Origin: Ochotona curzoniae
Lineage: Eukaryota; Chordata; Mammalia; Lagomorpha; Ochotonidae
Direction of reading: 5' to 3'
Length of the DNA: 64,000 nt
Assembly: GCF_017591425.1 (NCBI RefSeq)
Contig: NW_024466413.1
Location: forward strand, 372,001-436,000
The stretch's first letter is position 1, and the number at the start of each line of letters is the position of its first letter. The notes below the pieces were generated by a model. It saw only the letters and a program-made list of their open reading frames with translations. It did not search any database and was not told where the DNA came from. Shown one piece after another: positions 12,063 through 24,640 of this stretch. The translations under genes and the position numbers were made by a program.

Positions 12063-12375
12063 TTAAAAGGCTTCTTTTTATCTACTTAAAAGAGAGAAGG
12101 TTGGGGTAGGAGGAGGTGTCTTCCATTCTCTGGCTCACTCCCCTGACGCACACACCAGGGCTGGGCCAGGCCAAAGGCAGGAGCCAGGAGCTCTCTCCGG
12201 CCCTGGATGAGTGGCACGGACCTCAGCACTTGACCCATCATCTAGTGCTTTCCTGGGTGCGCCAGCGGGAAGCCAGATGGGAAGCAGAGGAGTTGGGACT
12301 TGATGGGAACTCTGGGAGAGGACACAGGCATCCCGAGAGGCAGCTGAGTGTACTGTCGCACAGCATTCACGCCAG
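12061..12375 (-). repeat. CSINE copy, antisense
   Basis: It contains TGTCTTCCATTCTCTGGCTC, GGCAGGAGCCAGGAGCTCTC, CAGCGGGAAGCCAGATGGGA and a decayed head near TCGCACAGCATTCACGCCAG. The copy is divergent and roughly full length. A 216-codon minus-strand frame crossing it is not a gene. Confidence 0.75.
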
Positions 12376-14587
12376 ACCTCCATCTCCCGGGCCCAGGGCC
12401 CCTGGCCGCTGCCCTCGCCCCAGTCTCCTGTTTCCAGCCTCCAGTACCGTGTTTGGCTCGGTTTTGGAGGAGATGCGGCTGAGACCATGGAGGGAGCAGG
12501 CAACAAGGGTGAGGTGCTCGCCAGAGTCTCCTCTGGGGGGCACCGCTGGACTCGTCCCTTAGGGGATGTACTTCCGGGGTAGGAGGGGACACTGTGCTCA
12601 GAAACATCTTCATCTCGTCCCCGGGATGGTGGCAGCCATAACATGCTTCGTGCTGCATGAGAAGTACCTACCTGAGAACAAGACAGGAGTGAGGGTGACA
12701 GGGCAGCGCCGGGAGGGGAGGCCTCGCTCCTTGAAGCTGTTGGCACCACACACCTGGTGAAGTGAGGCCGACTGGGTGCAGCCATTTAGCTTGTCAGAGA
12801 GTCCGCGTGAAGTTTATTAACTCGGAAGAGCTGTGAGCCAGCAGCACCTGTTCAGGGTAGACCCAGGTCTTCCCCATGCTGATGCTGCCGTGGCATGCTC
12901 AACCAGGTATGGTGGGCTTCAGTGCCAGCAGAGGGTGACCAGTTCTGTGAACTGCATTCTACCCCACCACCTGGCTGAGAAGCCCTAGGACTGGCCAAAT
13001 CAAGGGACTGGCCCAGGAGTCCTGCTGGCTGCGTCTGTGTCAGGCTCTGGACGGAGATGCTCACCACGGGGAGCTCTGTGCACTTGGCTTTCCTTGCTGC
13101 TTCCGGTTGTGAAGCAAGTCCCTGCTGGGAACTCACTGTGTGCCTGGCACTAGTGAGGGACGGACGCCAAGGGGGCAGGGGTGTTGTGGGAGGGGAAGGG
13201 GCTTGTCCTGCGTCTCATATCCCTCTGTGCCCCAAGAATCTGAGCACATGACTTCCTGCCACCTGGATGGTGGCTCCTGTACCCAGAGCACCCAGCCCAG
13301 CAGTGAGCGCCGGCCCTGTTCTTCTGAGGGCAGAACTGGGGCCTTTCCCTTCCCCCTTCAGCACTGTAAGTTACACAGGGAACATTCCAGAATGTACACG
13401 AACATTCCAAGTGGACCAGTCATTTCTGACCGTGGCAGCAGGCGAGGCCCCGTACTAGGGGCTGGGGGTGGGGAGTACTGATGAGTGGGCTATTTCCTCG
13501 CTGTGAGAAGTGGTGGAGAAAGGTGGCAGGCAGCGGCACCCACAGGAGCCACCCCAAGGAGGAGAACAAGGCAAGTCCTCGGAGAGCTTCCCAGCCCCCC
13601 GCACACTCCTCCAGTGCTGGAGCTAAGGTCCAGGGGGTACTGGGGTCACTGCTGGGCAGCTGGATGGGAGGGGCATTCCCTGCTTGAACAAATGTGCTAA
13701 CATACCCGCTCACAGTTGGTGAGGGTGCTCATGGAAATTAACCCGCTTCTTGCGCGTGGCTGAGTGTCTGAGTTGACCCAGTCTTGTCGTGTCTCCCTCC
13801 ATACCACAACCGTGTCTTATCTGAGTAGCAATCGATTGATCCCTGTGCCATTTTGGGGGGTCTGACAACAGTTCTGGAAGAGACCTGCCATTCCTGAATG
13901 GGAGTTTGGCTTCTCCGAGAACTCATAGCCAACATGGAAGGGTTGGGGACAGCCAGGACTGTGTCTTCTTGGCTGGTTAGGTCAGGCCCCTCTGGGAGGG
14001 GACACTGTGGAGATGGCTGTGGGGTGAGCTCATGTACCCTGTGTCTCCCTCTGCTGTCAGCCTGTGGGAGCCCCCTCCTTCCCAGGCCCACGACAGGCAC
14101 CCATTGGCACAGAGCAGCCTCCCTCTCCATGCTAAAGCTCCTGTCCTGCTTCATTCTGTCATTGCTTCCCCTCTGTGCCACTACCGGCTATCGACAGGTG
14201 TCGAGCCCAAATGGATGCCTCCTGCACTTTGTATCCTTGGTACCACAGCAGCAGCAGGGACCAGCATCTATCTGTGTGTGTGGTGGGGGATGCAAGGTGA
14301 TGCCTTTTCCAGGGCAGAGGCCTCACTCACCATCCCAGAACCTGAGTATGTAAGAGGGGCCCTGAAATCAGAGGTGTGCCTGCAGGAGGCCAGAGGATCC
14401 AGGCAAGACAGAGCAGAGGTTGGAGGGTGCTGGGCTGTGTCTCAGGGACTGGAAAGGAGCTCAAGGAGTGGCTGTCTTACAGCCAGGCTGTTTTCCCTGA
14501 CCTCAGGAACCATGCAAGTACTATTGTTGAGGCCTCAGTAGAGAGCTGACCCATCACAGAAGAGGGGGGCATGTGCTGCCACCTGGC

Positions 14588-14760
14588 AGGCAGTATGGCC
14601 CAGGCCCTGCCATGCCAGCCATGGCACCTGGGGCCCACCATGCCAGCCATATCACTCAGGCCCTGCCATGCCAGCCGTGTCACCTGGGGCCCGCCATGCC
14701 AGCCACATCACTCAGGCCCTGCCATGCCAGCCATGTCACCCGGGGCCTGCCATGCCCACC
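14588..14760 (+). repeat. Minisatellite, 56-bp period (two 28-bp half units)
   Basis: CAGGCCCTGCCATGCCAGCC recurs at 14601, 14657 and 14713, exactly 56 bp apart, alternating with GGGGCCC(A/G)CCATGCCAGCC. About 2.8 copies with few differences. Confidence 0.93.
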
Positions 14761-15769
14761 TCTTTTCCTGTTTCATAGAAGTTCCTGGTGCTCCCTCCCT
14801 TCCCCACCGTTGGGGCATGACCTGCACTGGGGCCGCATCCCTGGCCTGGGACCTCCAGCCTGCTTTCTGCTGCATCCAAAAGCCCTCAGTGAGACAGTCG
14901 CTGTGGTGCCATGAATCTGTGGTTGGTCAGCATTCTCAAGCTCCAACAGTTCTGTGGATTTGGGTGTGCATGGATTGCCCGCCTCCAGCACATTCTATCT
15001 CCAGCCAGGGCATGATGGCCAGACTGGGCCCTGCTGGCTGGCCCCATGCCCTTCCCTAACCCTGGCACTCAACTGGTGTGCCTCCCTTGTGGTTTTCTGC
15101 AGTTGCCCCATGAAGATGGGTGCTGACATTCACCCTGTTTCATGGAGGTGGACACAAAGGCCCCTCCACGTCACCCAGTGGCTGTGGCTTCCGGCCCAGG
15201 TTTGCTGTGTGTGGTGCCACTTATGGTGTGTCTAGCAGAGGTGAATGTGGGAGCTGTGCAGACCTGGTGGTGGCTGAGCCCCATGCTTGGTCATTTGCAA
15301 GGTGGTCATACTGGCTCATGGGATGCCACGTGCTTCAGAGTTCACTCGGAGCCAGCGGAGGGTCCTAGCAGGAGGGTGGGTACCATCCCACTTGTGTCTC
15401 TGTGTTTGGTCCCAGAGCCTGGCAGGTACCTTACAATGGGTGCTGTCTGCCGTCTGACCTGGCACTGCTGAGTAGGCTGCCTCAAGACGTAGCTCAGGGT
15501 CCCCTTGGGGTCCCTGGGTGATAGTGGTTCCTCAGGGTCCCAGGTTATAGGAGCTCTTGCAGGAATGAGGGGCCTCCACCTCCTCTTGCTGCAGCCCCTG
15601 CCATGCACAAGTGAAGACCCTGAGAGAGGATCAGGTATTTAAGAGGGAGGGATGGAATTCCTGCCATAGGCTGGGCTGGTTCTTGCCTCCAGCCCTGGGG
15701 CTTCTGTGCTGGACGTGGAACAGCAGGGGCTGAGTGCTTGGGGTGTGGCAAGGGCCTTGCTGCAGAACC

Positions 15770-15999
15770 CCGAGTGATAGTTGCCTCTGATCTTCGCCGG
15801 TCGCCCAGTCACAGGTGGGCACTCTGCCCCACGGAGGTCCTAGCTGCCATGAGGACGAACACGCCTCGGGGCGCCTGTCTTGGTGCACAGCCCAGCACCA
15901 GACCAGGCAGCGCTGCCCTGCTCCCCTTGCCTAGGAAACTCGCTAGGGAAGGAGCTCCAGACGGCAGGCCGAGTCTTAACCACACGGCCGCCTGTTTCC
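15770..15999. other. Small CpG-rich patch
   Basis: Hand counting 15781-16000 gives about 65% G+C and 15 CpG against about 23 expected (ratio near 0.64), higher than surrounding intron. No promoter motif or transcript is evident. Confidence 0.45.
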
Positions 16000-16004
16000 G
16001 TGTT

Positions 16005-16180
16005 ATACACGACCCAGAAACAATACAAACAACTAAAACGTCCAACAATAGGGCGTGATGAACAAATTACGGCACATTTGTGTAATTGACTGTTAGGCAG
16101 CTACGCAGAAATTGTGCTTTTATGGAATTTGTGATGCCAGGCTCAGCTGTCACAATAAGGAAAAGTGATGCCAGCAGACT
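16005..16180 (+). repeat. LINE-1 3' end relic
   Basis: The wording 'acaactaaaacgtccaacaa', then 'attacggcacatttgtgtaa', echoes the widespread L1 3' sequence ('aacccaaatgtccatcaatag...aaattatggtacatt'). It is old and diverged. Confidence 0.55.
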
Positions 16181-16910
16181 CCGGTGGGGGACGAGTCCTC
16201 TGCCCAGAGAAAGGAGACATCCCCTCAGACAGAGATGGCCTGCCCAGCCCTCAGAGCCTGTCCCCTGCTCAGACTAGGGGCAGCTTTTCTCAGAAGCTCT
16301 TGGGGACCTTGACCACCCTCCACTCTGGCTCCTGGTTGCTGAGTGGGGGTCTTGGTGTGGTCCCCTCTTCCCCGGGAAAGGCCGCCTTCCGGGAGTGTCC
16401 CTGGAGGCTGGGAGAATGGAGTTAAAGGGACCGGCCTTCCGGTTCGCCACAGAGTGCCCTTCCTACTGGTGAGTGAAAGGCAAGCCATGTGCTGCCTGGG
16501 AAGAAGCCTGCTGCTCATTCCATCACCTGTCCTTGCTGCCCTGTCTCTGCCCTGAGCTCCTCCAGCACTTCTTGTTAGATGTCGCTCCATCACCTGCAGA
16601 GCCAGTGGAGCCGAGTCCTCACCTGGTTCCCTGCCACTACCTCCCAAGGGTGGAGGCTTGTCCAGGGGCCCTCACCATCACCTGTGATGTTGAAGCAGCC
16701 CCCCTGGTGACTGACAGTGCCACACGTACCCCTCTGCCCACTCTGCCCAACCCACCAGAGCTTCTATTGTTGTCCACCAACCACCCTGTCCCTATGTCCA
16801 ACCCCAATCCCTAGTCAGATGTCCTTTCTTAGTCTCCATTAGTGGCTCACGATCACTCTTGGGCTGCTACCCTGTGCTGGGTGCAGGGGATGGCTGGACT
16901 CCCCGTTGCA

Positions 16911-17032
16911 GAGCCCAGTCTAGCCCTGTGCCCAGCATCTTTCTCGCAGTGCATTTGGGCCTGGGCATGGAGAGCCCGGCCCAGCTCCTGTGCCCAGCAT
17001 CTTCCTGGCAGTGCGTTCTGGCCCGGGCATTG
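16911..17032 (+). repeat. Two-copy tandem duplication, 61 bp
   Basis: GAGCCC(A/G)... CTGTGCCCAGCATCTT ... GGGC recurs with a 61-bp offset (16911 and 16972). The copies differ at roughly ten positions, so the duplication is not recent. Confidence 0.85.
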
Positions 17033-19984
17033 AAGACACTTGCTCTGTGCGGATTGATTGACTAGGTTGCTGCATTGAGCCATGTTCTGATCTTTGTGGC
17101 TGCTGTCCCTGGTGTCCCCTGTCTGTTCTCACCCGTGTGGCTGTGGTCTCCCATGTCCCCATCCGCCCAATGTGTCTGCTGTCCCCTGTGTCCACACGTG
17201 AGAGCTTTCCGAACACGCCCTGCCCTACCCCGGGGAGCCCGTGCTGCTCCAGCGGCTCTTGCTTTGCTACCAGCTCTTTTCTCTGCCTTTTCCTGGGGTC
17301 CGTACACCTTTTGTCGTCCTGGTGGCCTTGCCAGGCATGGCATGACGAGACTTGCCCGTCTGAATAAGGAGCATCAGAGTCATACAAGGCGCCTTGCATT
17401 GGCGTCTTCAGCCTGTGAGCTTACCACCAAGGACTGGCAGTGTGTTCACACAGTCTGTAGCTTGTGTGTGACTGCTGGGCAGCTGTCTTGGCTAGAGGAG
17501 TGTCTGTAAGGACAGTGGGAGGGGAGTGTTCCCCACGCTGTGGGATGCCTCTAGTTCAAGGCCCACATCCCCTCTTGCTAGCTTCAGGTTTTGAAGCGAC
17601 ACACATCTCCCTGAGCTTTGCTTGCATTTGCCATAAATGGCAGTAACTGTCAGCTTCTTGTGCAGGGGCTCCTTGAAGGCCACAGGTGTGCAGAAGCTGT
17701 GACTCCAGGGAGTCCCTGGGCACACAGCAAGTGTGCGCCCCATGTGTCCTGGCCTCGGGTGTGTGTTCCCAGTAGGTCACCCATCCTCAGGTGCATGCCT
17801 CCGGTGCCTCGAACTTCTCTGTGAGTGTGAGCAGATCTTGCAGACTGGGCTCTGGCTGCTCTGTGCTGGGTACCACAGGAGTAACAGTTGCTGCTTGGAA
17901 ATTAGTCTTTTCCCATGTGGCCCACATCCCAGAGCAGGGCCACAGCTGCTGTCCTGAGGGGGGACATGAGGGTGACAGGCCCTAGAAGCAGAACATGGCA
18001 GTGCCTTTTGTGCCCTAGAGGTGCTGTGGGTGTGAGCCCTGGTGCCAGCCTTCCATTGGGATTTCAGTTTGAGCATGGAGCTGTGGCATGACCGGGTCAC
18101 CATGTGCTGAGGCTGTGGGGGAGATGAGGACAGGAGGCTGTTCCTTGGCAGGGACTGGGTCCCACACAGGTGGCAGCAGAATGTGAGTGCATGATCAGGA
18201 GCCGGATGGCCTGGGTGCCTGCTGGGCACTTGGGCCTCTTCCAGGCTAACACAGCTACAAGGCACAGAGTCCTTGGAGCACGTGTGGACAGCACGGGCTG
18301 GACCAGGTGCTACTTGCCTGGCACCCAGGAGTCTGTTGGTCACGGGGCTGGAAGATTGGCAGTTTACAGGGTCACCGTGAATGGAGCACTGCAGAAGAGG
18401 CTGGGGGCAGTTGGCGGGGTGTGCACTATCATCCCCTCTTCCCCGACCCCAGCTCCAGGGTCTCCCTGGAGGTGCAGTCAGTCAGGGCCTGTTGACCTCA
18501 CCTGTCTCCAAAACTCCTCGTTATTTCTGCTTGTTTTGGGAAGACGGGTTGGATTCCCTGTCAGTGCATTAAAAAGGTCGGATGCTGTCTCCCCTAGACA
18601 GGTGTTTGGGGAAACATCTCCTGGCAGACAGCGAGCATGCAGTCCCCGCCGAGAGGCCTCCGGGGGAATGGCGCGCCACATCCTCCCAACTCGCCTTGCC
18701 TTCCACACCGCACTGTTCCCATGGCAACTGCCAGAGCCCAGGCTGGCCATACATCCATGGACAAAGGTGGCTGTGGCTATTGGGCCTAATTGGAATTGTC
18801 TGCTATCTTTGGCTCCGGGGAAGGAAAATCTTTTACTTAGAAATATTGCAGGATAAAATGTATTTTGTTGGGGAGGGAGAGGGAGGAATGAGCGAGGAAT
18901 GAGGGAGGAATGAGCTTGTGGTCTCTGGGGAGTGGCCTTGGCCTCTAGAACCTTTGGGGGCCCTAAAAGCACCCCTCATGTTTGCCCAAGGTGACTGCCT
19001 TGCTCTGTGAGCCCCTGAAAGGATTTCTGGGTAAAACAGAAGAGTTGATGGGTCTTCCAAGAAGGTGTCACCAGCACCACACGGCCAGGCCCCCAGACGA
19101 GGGCTGCATGCCCACGTGGCCAGCCTGCTGGATTGGGCCTGGGAAGTGTGGCAGTCACCTTCCCAGCCCTATCACCCATCATCAAGGTCAGCTGGGTGCT
19201 GAAGGGAAAGCTTAGATGGTTTCTAGGATACAGTCCTTACTCCAGGTGGGTGATTCTGAGGCCTGTCTTTGCCTCTCCCACTGCCACTGGCGTGGGGACC
19301 CCCAGGAAGTGGAGTCCTCTGGGGCTCGGCTGACCACTCTCTCCAGGCTGCCTCAGTGCCTCCTCCCTGGTGCAGCAGCCAGCCTCCTACTTGTCAGCAT
19401 CCCTGTAGGGTGCTCGTCTGTTCTCACACTGCTCCCCGCAGGCGACCCCCAGAGCTCCCGGCTGAACTGTGCTGCTTCTCCCCGCTTCTGGCCGCATCTT
19501 ATGCTTTTACACATGGTGCCCTGACCATGTCCTCGCCCCTCAGGGCTCACTTTCATGGTTCAGCTGCCTTCTGCAGGCCCCTAGGGCCCGAGCCAAGCTG
19601 AGCCACAGAACATGCTGTGGGAATTGTGAATATTTGTGATTGAGCACCAGCTGTTTTCTAGGAACCACAGTTGGGTTAACAGGTGGGAAATGTCTTGAGT
19701 GTCCAGAAAAGAATCTTGGTCCATCAGGGGATTCTGCAGCGTGTCGGGTGAGAAGACGGTGAACCTCGGTTCCAGGCCCTTGTGGCTGGGATTGCGTGTC
19801 TCCCTCTGACCTCTGCTGACCCTGGTGCTCGTGGGCCTATGTCTGGGAGCCTTTGGAAGGATGGGGTTGGAGCTGCTCTTGGATGTGTCTGTCCAGGAGG
19901 AGCCTCCAGCAACCTCCCAGGTCTCCCCAGGGTGTAGGGTGGGGCCTGTGCATCGCAATGTGCCCAGAACCCACCAGGACCTTC

Positions 19985-20310
19985 AGTCCATCATTCTGCT
20001 ATTTAAGTGTGTATGACATGGTAAGTTTAGACAGTGGCAGAAGGTCCAGTGTCCTATTGTCAAGATACATTTAACAGTTTCGTTGGGAGTCCATCTTTGC
20101 TTCGGGAGTAGAAATGCATTTTTAAATTGGGTTGTTTGTTACTCTCAAGTTTTGAGATCTCTGTGTGCTCTAAACCTAAGTCATTATCAGATGTGCAACT
20201 TGTAAGTACTGAATTACGATCTGGTTCATCTCTTTAAGGGTCAGTGGAGGAGTGACGGGTTTTGTCTTAGGTGATGTGCATTGGCCAATTTGAAGATGTA
20301 GGCCTTTGCC
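19985..20310 (+). repeat. LINE-1-like 3' region fragment
   Basis: CTATTTAAGTGTGTATGACA, GTCCAGTGTCCTATTGTCAA and GTTGGGAGTCCATCTTTGCT track 1860-1960 of the first LINE-1-like block, in the same orientation. The continuation (CATTATCAGATGTGCAACTT) is also of LINE-1 3' character. Confidence 0.65.
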
Positions 20311-20949
20311 ACTGTGGCTGTGGGGTGCCCTCCAACACCCAGCCCAAGGTCAGGTTTACTTCTGGTAGTGTATTGCTTGAGGTGTAACCTTCCCCTTGGT
20401 TGTCCCCTTGGTTACCTCTTGCAGATGGCACACAGGGTGAGCCAGAGGTGGGTGTCTTTGCTTCGAATAACCCACTGCTCCAGCAAGTGCCCCGTCCAGG
20501 GCATTGCAGTTACCATCCCTGGCGTCACTCCGCCATGTGTAAGAGTCCTCAAATCTAACTAGAGAACTCCACTGATGTGTGCAGCCCCGTGTCCTCATCC
20601 CCCTGGCCATTGTGGTCTTCATGCTGTCCTCTCTGCAGGCTTCAGAGCTTCCTCCCGACACCCAGCCTCGTGGGTCCAGTCTTGGCTTGTCACTTCTCGC
20701 TCTCAAACACAGGTACTGTAGGTTCTTCCTGCATGAGTGTACCCTGAGGTGTCCAGGTCTGTCATCTGGCCTACCGTTTGCACGTGGCGTCTCTACGCGT
20801 TGGTGTGCTGTGCCTGGACCAAGGCCTGTAATGAGCTCTGCTAGACCACTGACCTCTGCTGGTTTCAGGTCCTGCTCAGTTTGTTCCACTGAGTCCCTGA
20901 AAGGTCAGTGAAATGAAAAACCCTGGGCCTGCAGTCCCCAAGCCAGGCC

Positions 20950-21062
20950 TATGCCATGGTTCTGTCACTCATTTGGAACTCTGGGCCTCGTTCTTCCCCT
21001 GTGATGGTGAGAAGGGCATTATCTCAGGCTTGTTGTGAAGATGGAGGCCCTGACTGCAGACT
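20950..21062 (+). repeat. MIR-like relic
   Basis: TTCTGTCACTCATTTGGAAC, GGGCCTCGTTCTTCCCCTGT and TCTCAGGCTTGTTGTGAAGA follow the order of the MIR consensus core and 3' half (stop-loss of positions by age). Confidence 0.55.
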
Positions 21063-23122
21063 CTCTCTTTGTGCAGGAATGGCGAGTGCTGGCAAACGCT
21101 AGGGCATCACACTCATCCTTGCAGTGACAAAGGTCTCCAAAATGCGAGAGGAAGGAAGAACAGCCACACTGAGAGTGAACTGACAGCTTGACTCGTGGGT
21201 GGAGGTGGAGGGGAAGGTGGAAGCAGTAGGTCAGACCAGAGTCTGTTTCCTTCTTACTTCTTAGAAAGTAGAAAAGGACATCTGTCTTCCGGTCAAATGC
21301 ATTTTTGGGGGTGAGATTGGTGAGCTGGTGATGGCAAGTGACCAGTCAAGGAGCTGCCCATCCCTGTCCCATTGTACTTAGCAGCCTCGGGTGATGACAC
21401 CTGTTGACAAGGTTTCAAGTAGATGCTGGTCCTCAGTTGCTATGGATGCAGACACTCAGGCTCACAGTCCTGCTTGGGGAATCCTGCTCTGTGCTTTCAA
21501 GCCCGTTGGCATAAACATGGAGACAGAGCAAGCCTGGAGTCAGCCCACCTGGTGAGAAGAGCCTAGTTCTGTGCTTGCACGCCAGTGGTTGGTTCTGCAG
21601 CCGTAGGCTGTGGAAGTGGGACTCGGGGACCCCAGGGCCTTGTCAAGAACACCAATGTTTATTCTTTAGCAAACAGCGTGGCTCACTGCCTCCTGCCCTC
21701 CTGAATGGATAGCTGGCACGGGAGGCCATCCTAGAGGCCCAGCCAGCTCGTAGAACACTTTGAAGGAGCAAGGGGGGGTCTGCAGGTATGGTGGTCCCAT
21801 GTCAGGCACTTGACCATGCTGTCTCACTACCTTTCCATTCCAGTGTCATATTACGTTAGGGTGCTCCCCTTTGTTCTTCAGCCGGAGAATCTGGGCTTGG
21901 AGAGGTGATCTGGCCAGGCCGGGTCATGACAGGGAGCTGGCTGGGGGACGTGCCTGCCTCGGCCTGGCCAGCTTGAGTGTGACAGAGCCAGTTGCACTAT
22001 TCCCCAGGGTGTTGTCCTTGATTGACTCATGTAACCCCCTTGGAGTTCCTTTGCTCTGGAGGTGGAACAGGAACAGTGCATGCTCGCTCTCCGCTGCAGA
22101 GCCTGCTGCCATGTGCCGATGTGTGTCAGTGCATCCTACACCAGCTGTGAGGGCTTGGCATGCACGCTGTGGGCTGTCAACTCTGCTCCAGTGGCCTCAC
22201 CAAATGGCTGGTCACCAGATTGACTCTCCAGTCCTAGACCATGGCGAGATGTGTCTGGCCATGACAAGGGACCACGTTTGGGATTGGCTTGGCTCACCCC
22301 TATAGGTTTCTAGTTTTTTGGTATGTTTGTCACGTTTGTACTCTGTATGTGGGATGCTAGTCGCTGTTACGGCCTCATCAACTTGCTGCATGCCGTGAGT
22401 CCCAGCAGTGGGACCAGTTTCCACCCTGTTAGGATATCTTGCTCCATGGGAAGTTACATCGTCTGATCCGAGTCCTGCTTCCTAGTCCTGCAATAACAGT
22501 GACTTTGGGATGCATTCCTCACCTACTCTGAACTGAGTGACCTTCTCCCTGGTTTGGGGCAGCCATGACCGGCTGGCCAGAGGGGTCAGATGCAGCTTTG
22601 AGCGTGTCAACAGCTCGCAGAACACGTAATACACTCTTGTATATTGTTGTGACTCCTCCTCAGGGCTATCCGGGGGTAAAAAGTCATCTTTGTTATGTGG
22701 AATGACGCAGAGCCCAGCCTTCAGGCTGGTGATCCTTGGGCCACGTGAAAAGTTATGGGATGATGCACTGTGGAAACACCCTACATGGGTCTCGGTGCTA
22801 ACCTTGAAAAAACAGGAAGCTTCTCTTCTAAGACCAGTCTTTGGTGAAGGGTTTCAGGTGGCCTCCAACACACTCCTGCTGCCCACACTCCCGCCCTGAG
22901 CTGGGCTTGTCGCTCATGCTGCCATGCTGGAGTAGTGGTGGCTGGACTTGTGTCCTGTGACCGTAGCTCTCCGTGGATGTCCACTCCCAAAACGCAGGAG
23001 AAGAGTGGAGTCTGTGATAGCAGGTGCATGCCGTCGGGAGCAGGATCTGGTGAAATAGCAGCTCTGTGGGGACAGAGTTCACACCTCGTGCAATACACAC
23101 ATGTACATGGCGCAGTTAACAA

Positions 23123-23411
23123 TTTTTTTTTTTTTAAATGTTTATTTGAACTCAGAGTTACAGAACGAAAGGGAGAGATAGATACAGAGAGATCGCTCAT
23201 CTGTGGGTTCCCCCCAAGATGTCACAACAGCCAGGCTGGGGTTGGGAGCTCTCCCACGTGGGTGGCAAGGACTCCAAACCTTGGGTCATCTTCCTCTGCT
23301 CTTCCCAGGCACGTTAGTGGGGGGCTGGATCAGGAGTGGAACAGCCAGAACTTTAACTGGTGCCTGTATGGGATGCTGATGCATTCCACACTATACCACC
23401 ATGTGAGCTCC
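23123..23411 (-). repeat. CSINE copy, antisense
   Basis: A T13 run and AAATGTTTATTTG are followed by CAGAGTTACAGAACGAAAGG, AGCTCTCCCACGTGGGTGGC, GGGGGGCTGGATCAGGAGTG and CTGTATGGGATGCTGATGC. The head is decayed. Confidence 0.87.
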
Positions 23412-24300
23412 ACTTATTCTCAGAGTCGCATGGCCATTGTCACACCAGTGTTTAGAACCTTGTCAGTCACTGCCCTCTGTCCCCCACATGACCATGTACC
23501 CCCTGCCCCTGTGCATACCTGCTTGTGCCAGCCCTAGGCAGCCTGCTTTAAGACCCCATGGCCGAATTTGCTATGGGCCTTCTGGGTCTTTGGGTCATGT
23601 GACACAGGGTCTGTCCCCGTGCTGCAGTGTGCACCAACGCTTGCTTTTGTTGCCACACTAGGTTCTGTTGTGTAGTGACAGCATGATTTCTAACGCTGCT
23701 GAGCGTCAGGACCGCCGGTGCCTCTTGTCTGATGCTGTGGCGCTGGGGCGGCTGCGCCTTCACTCCCTGTGAGTGCGTCCCACGTGCAGCCATCAGGCGG
23801 TGAGAACCCGCATTTCCCTCCTTCCTCACTCGGCCTTGATGCGATGCTCTGGTTCCCTGCCCCCCGCGTGGGGATTTGTCAGTTTTTTATCTAAGCTTTG
23901 AAAGTTTTATCAGCACAAAGTTATTTGTAATTTTCTCTTCTCTTTGCATTCCCTTGGTCGCCCAGTGAAGTCACGTGGGCGTGTTCTTATCTGTGCCTTG
24001 CCTTTGCTGTGTGCCATGATCATTCCCACCAGAGTTCTGCTCTCTTGGTTGGTTTTTGCCTTTTAATGTCTTGGTCCCCAGGCTCTGCGGCACCACTTCT
24101 CTGAGCACAGAGACGGAGGGGCTGGGGGCCTGGCCTGTCTGTCCCTGGAGGCCTCCTTGTGACAGTGGGGACTGCTCCCCAAGGAAGGGACTGCGTTGAG
24201 GAGGGGAGGGAGATGGTGTTGAGCCCCCTACCTCACCAGCCCTGGGCTTTCACTCACCTCCAAGCATTTGCTCTTCCCTTACCCTTACTGGGACACCCTC

Positions 24301-24510
24301 ACTGCGATCCCAGGGACAGGGATGGCGGGGCCGAGCCTCGGGCCTGTCCCGTGCACAGTGTGAGATCCGAGCACCGAGGGCAATGGAGGCGGTGGCTCGC
24401 GGTGGGTGTGGATGTGTGTACGCGTGGTTATTATCCATCTTCCCTCTGGTCAGCTGGGCCGGCCGTTCCTCTTGTTTTCTTCCATCTCTCCGGGATCTAA
24501 AACGTAGCGT
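24301..24510. other. CpG-island-like patch
   Basis: Hand counting gives about 61% G+C and 17 CpG against about 19 expected (ratio near 0.89) in 210 bp, in an intron that is otherwise strongly CpG-depleted. That is just above the classical minimum for a CpG island. No TATA box or ORF supports a promoter call. Confidence 0.55.
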
Positions 24511-24519
24511 AGCTGCCAG

Positions 24520-24640
24520 ATTAGAGTATGAACTTAACCCTCCAAAGCTTGTTCTGCAGGTGGTGTAGCTGAGGCGCAAAGCATGGCTCAAGGACTTTCC
24601 CTGGCCATGTAGCAGCTGAAGGGCAGGCCTGTTTGCCTCA
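24520..24640 (-). repeat. MIR-like relic, antisense
   Basis: GTAGCTGAGGCGCAAAGCAT, then CAAGGACTTTCCCTGGCCAT and GTAGCAGCTGAAGGGCAGG, follow the antisense MIR core ('actgaggctcagagag...gcccaaggtcacacagct'). Confidence 0.5.

Noticed and set aside
12135..12785. A 216-codon minus-strand frame.
   Set aside because: It runs through a decayed SINE and GC-rich intron, with no recognisable domain.
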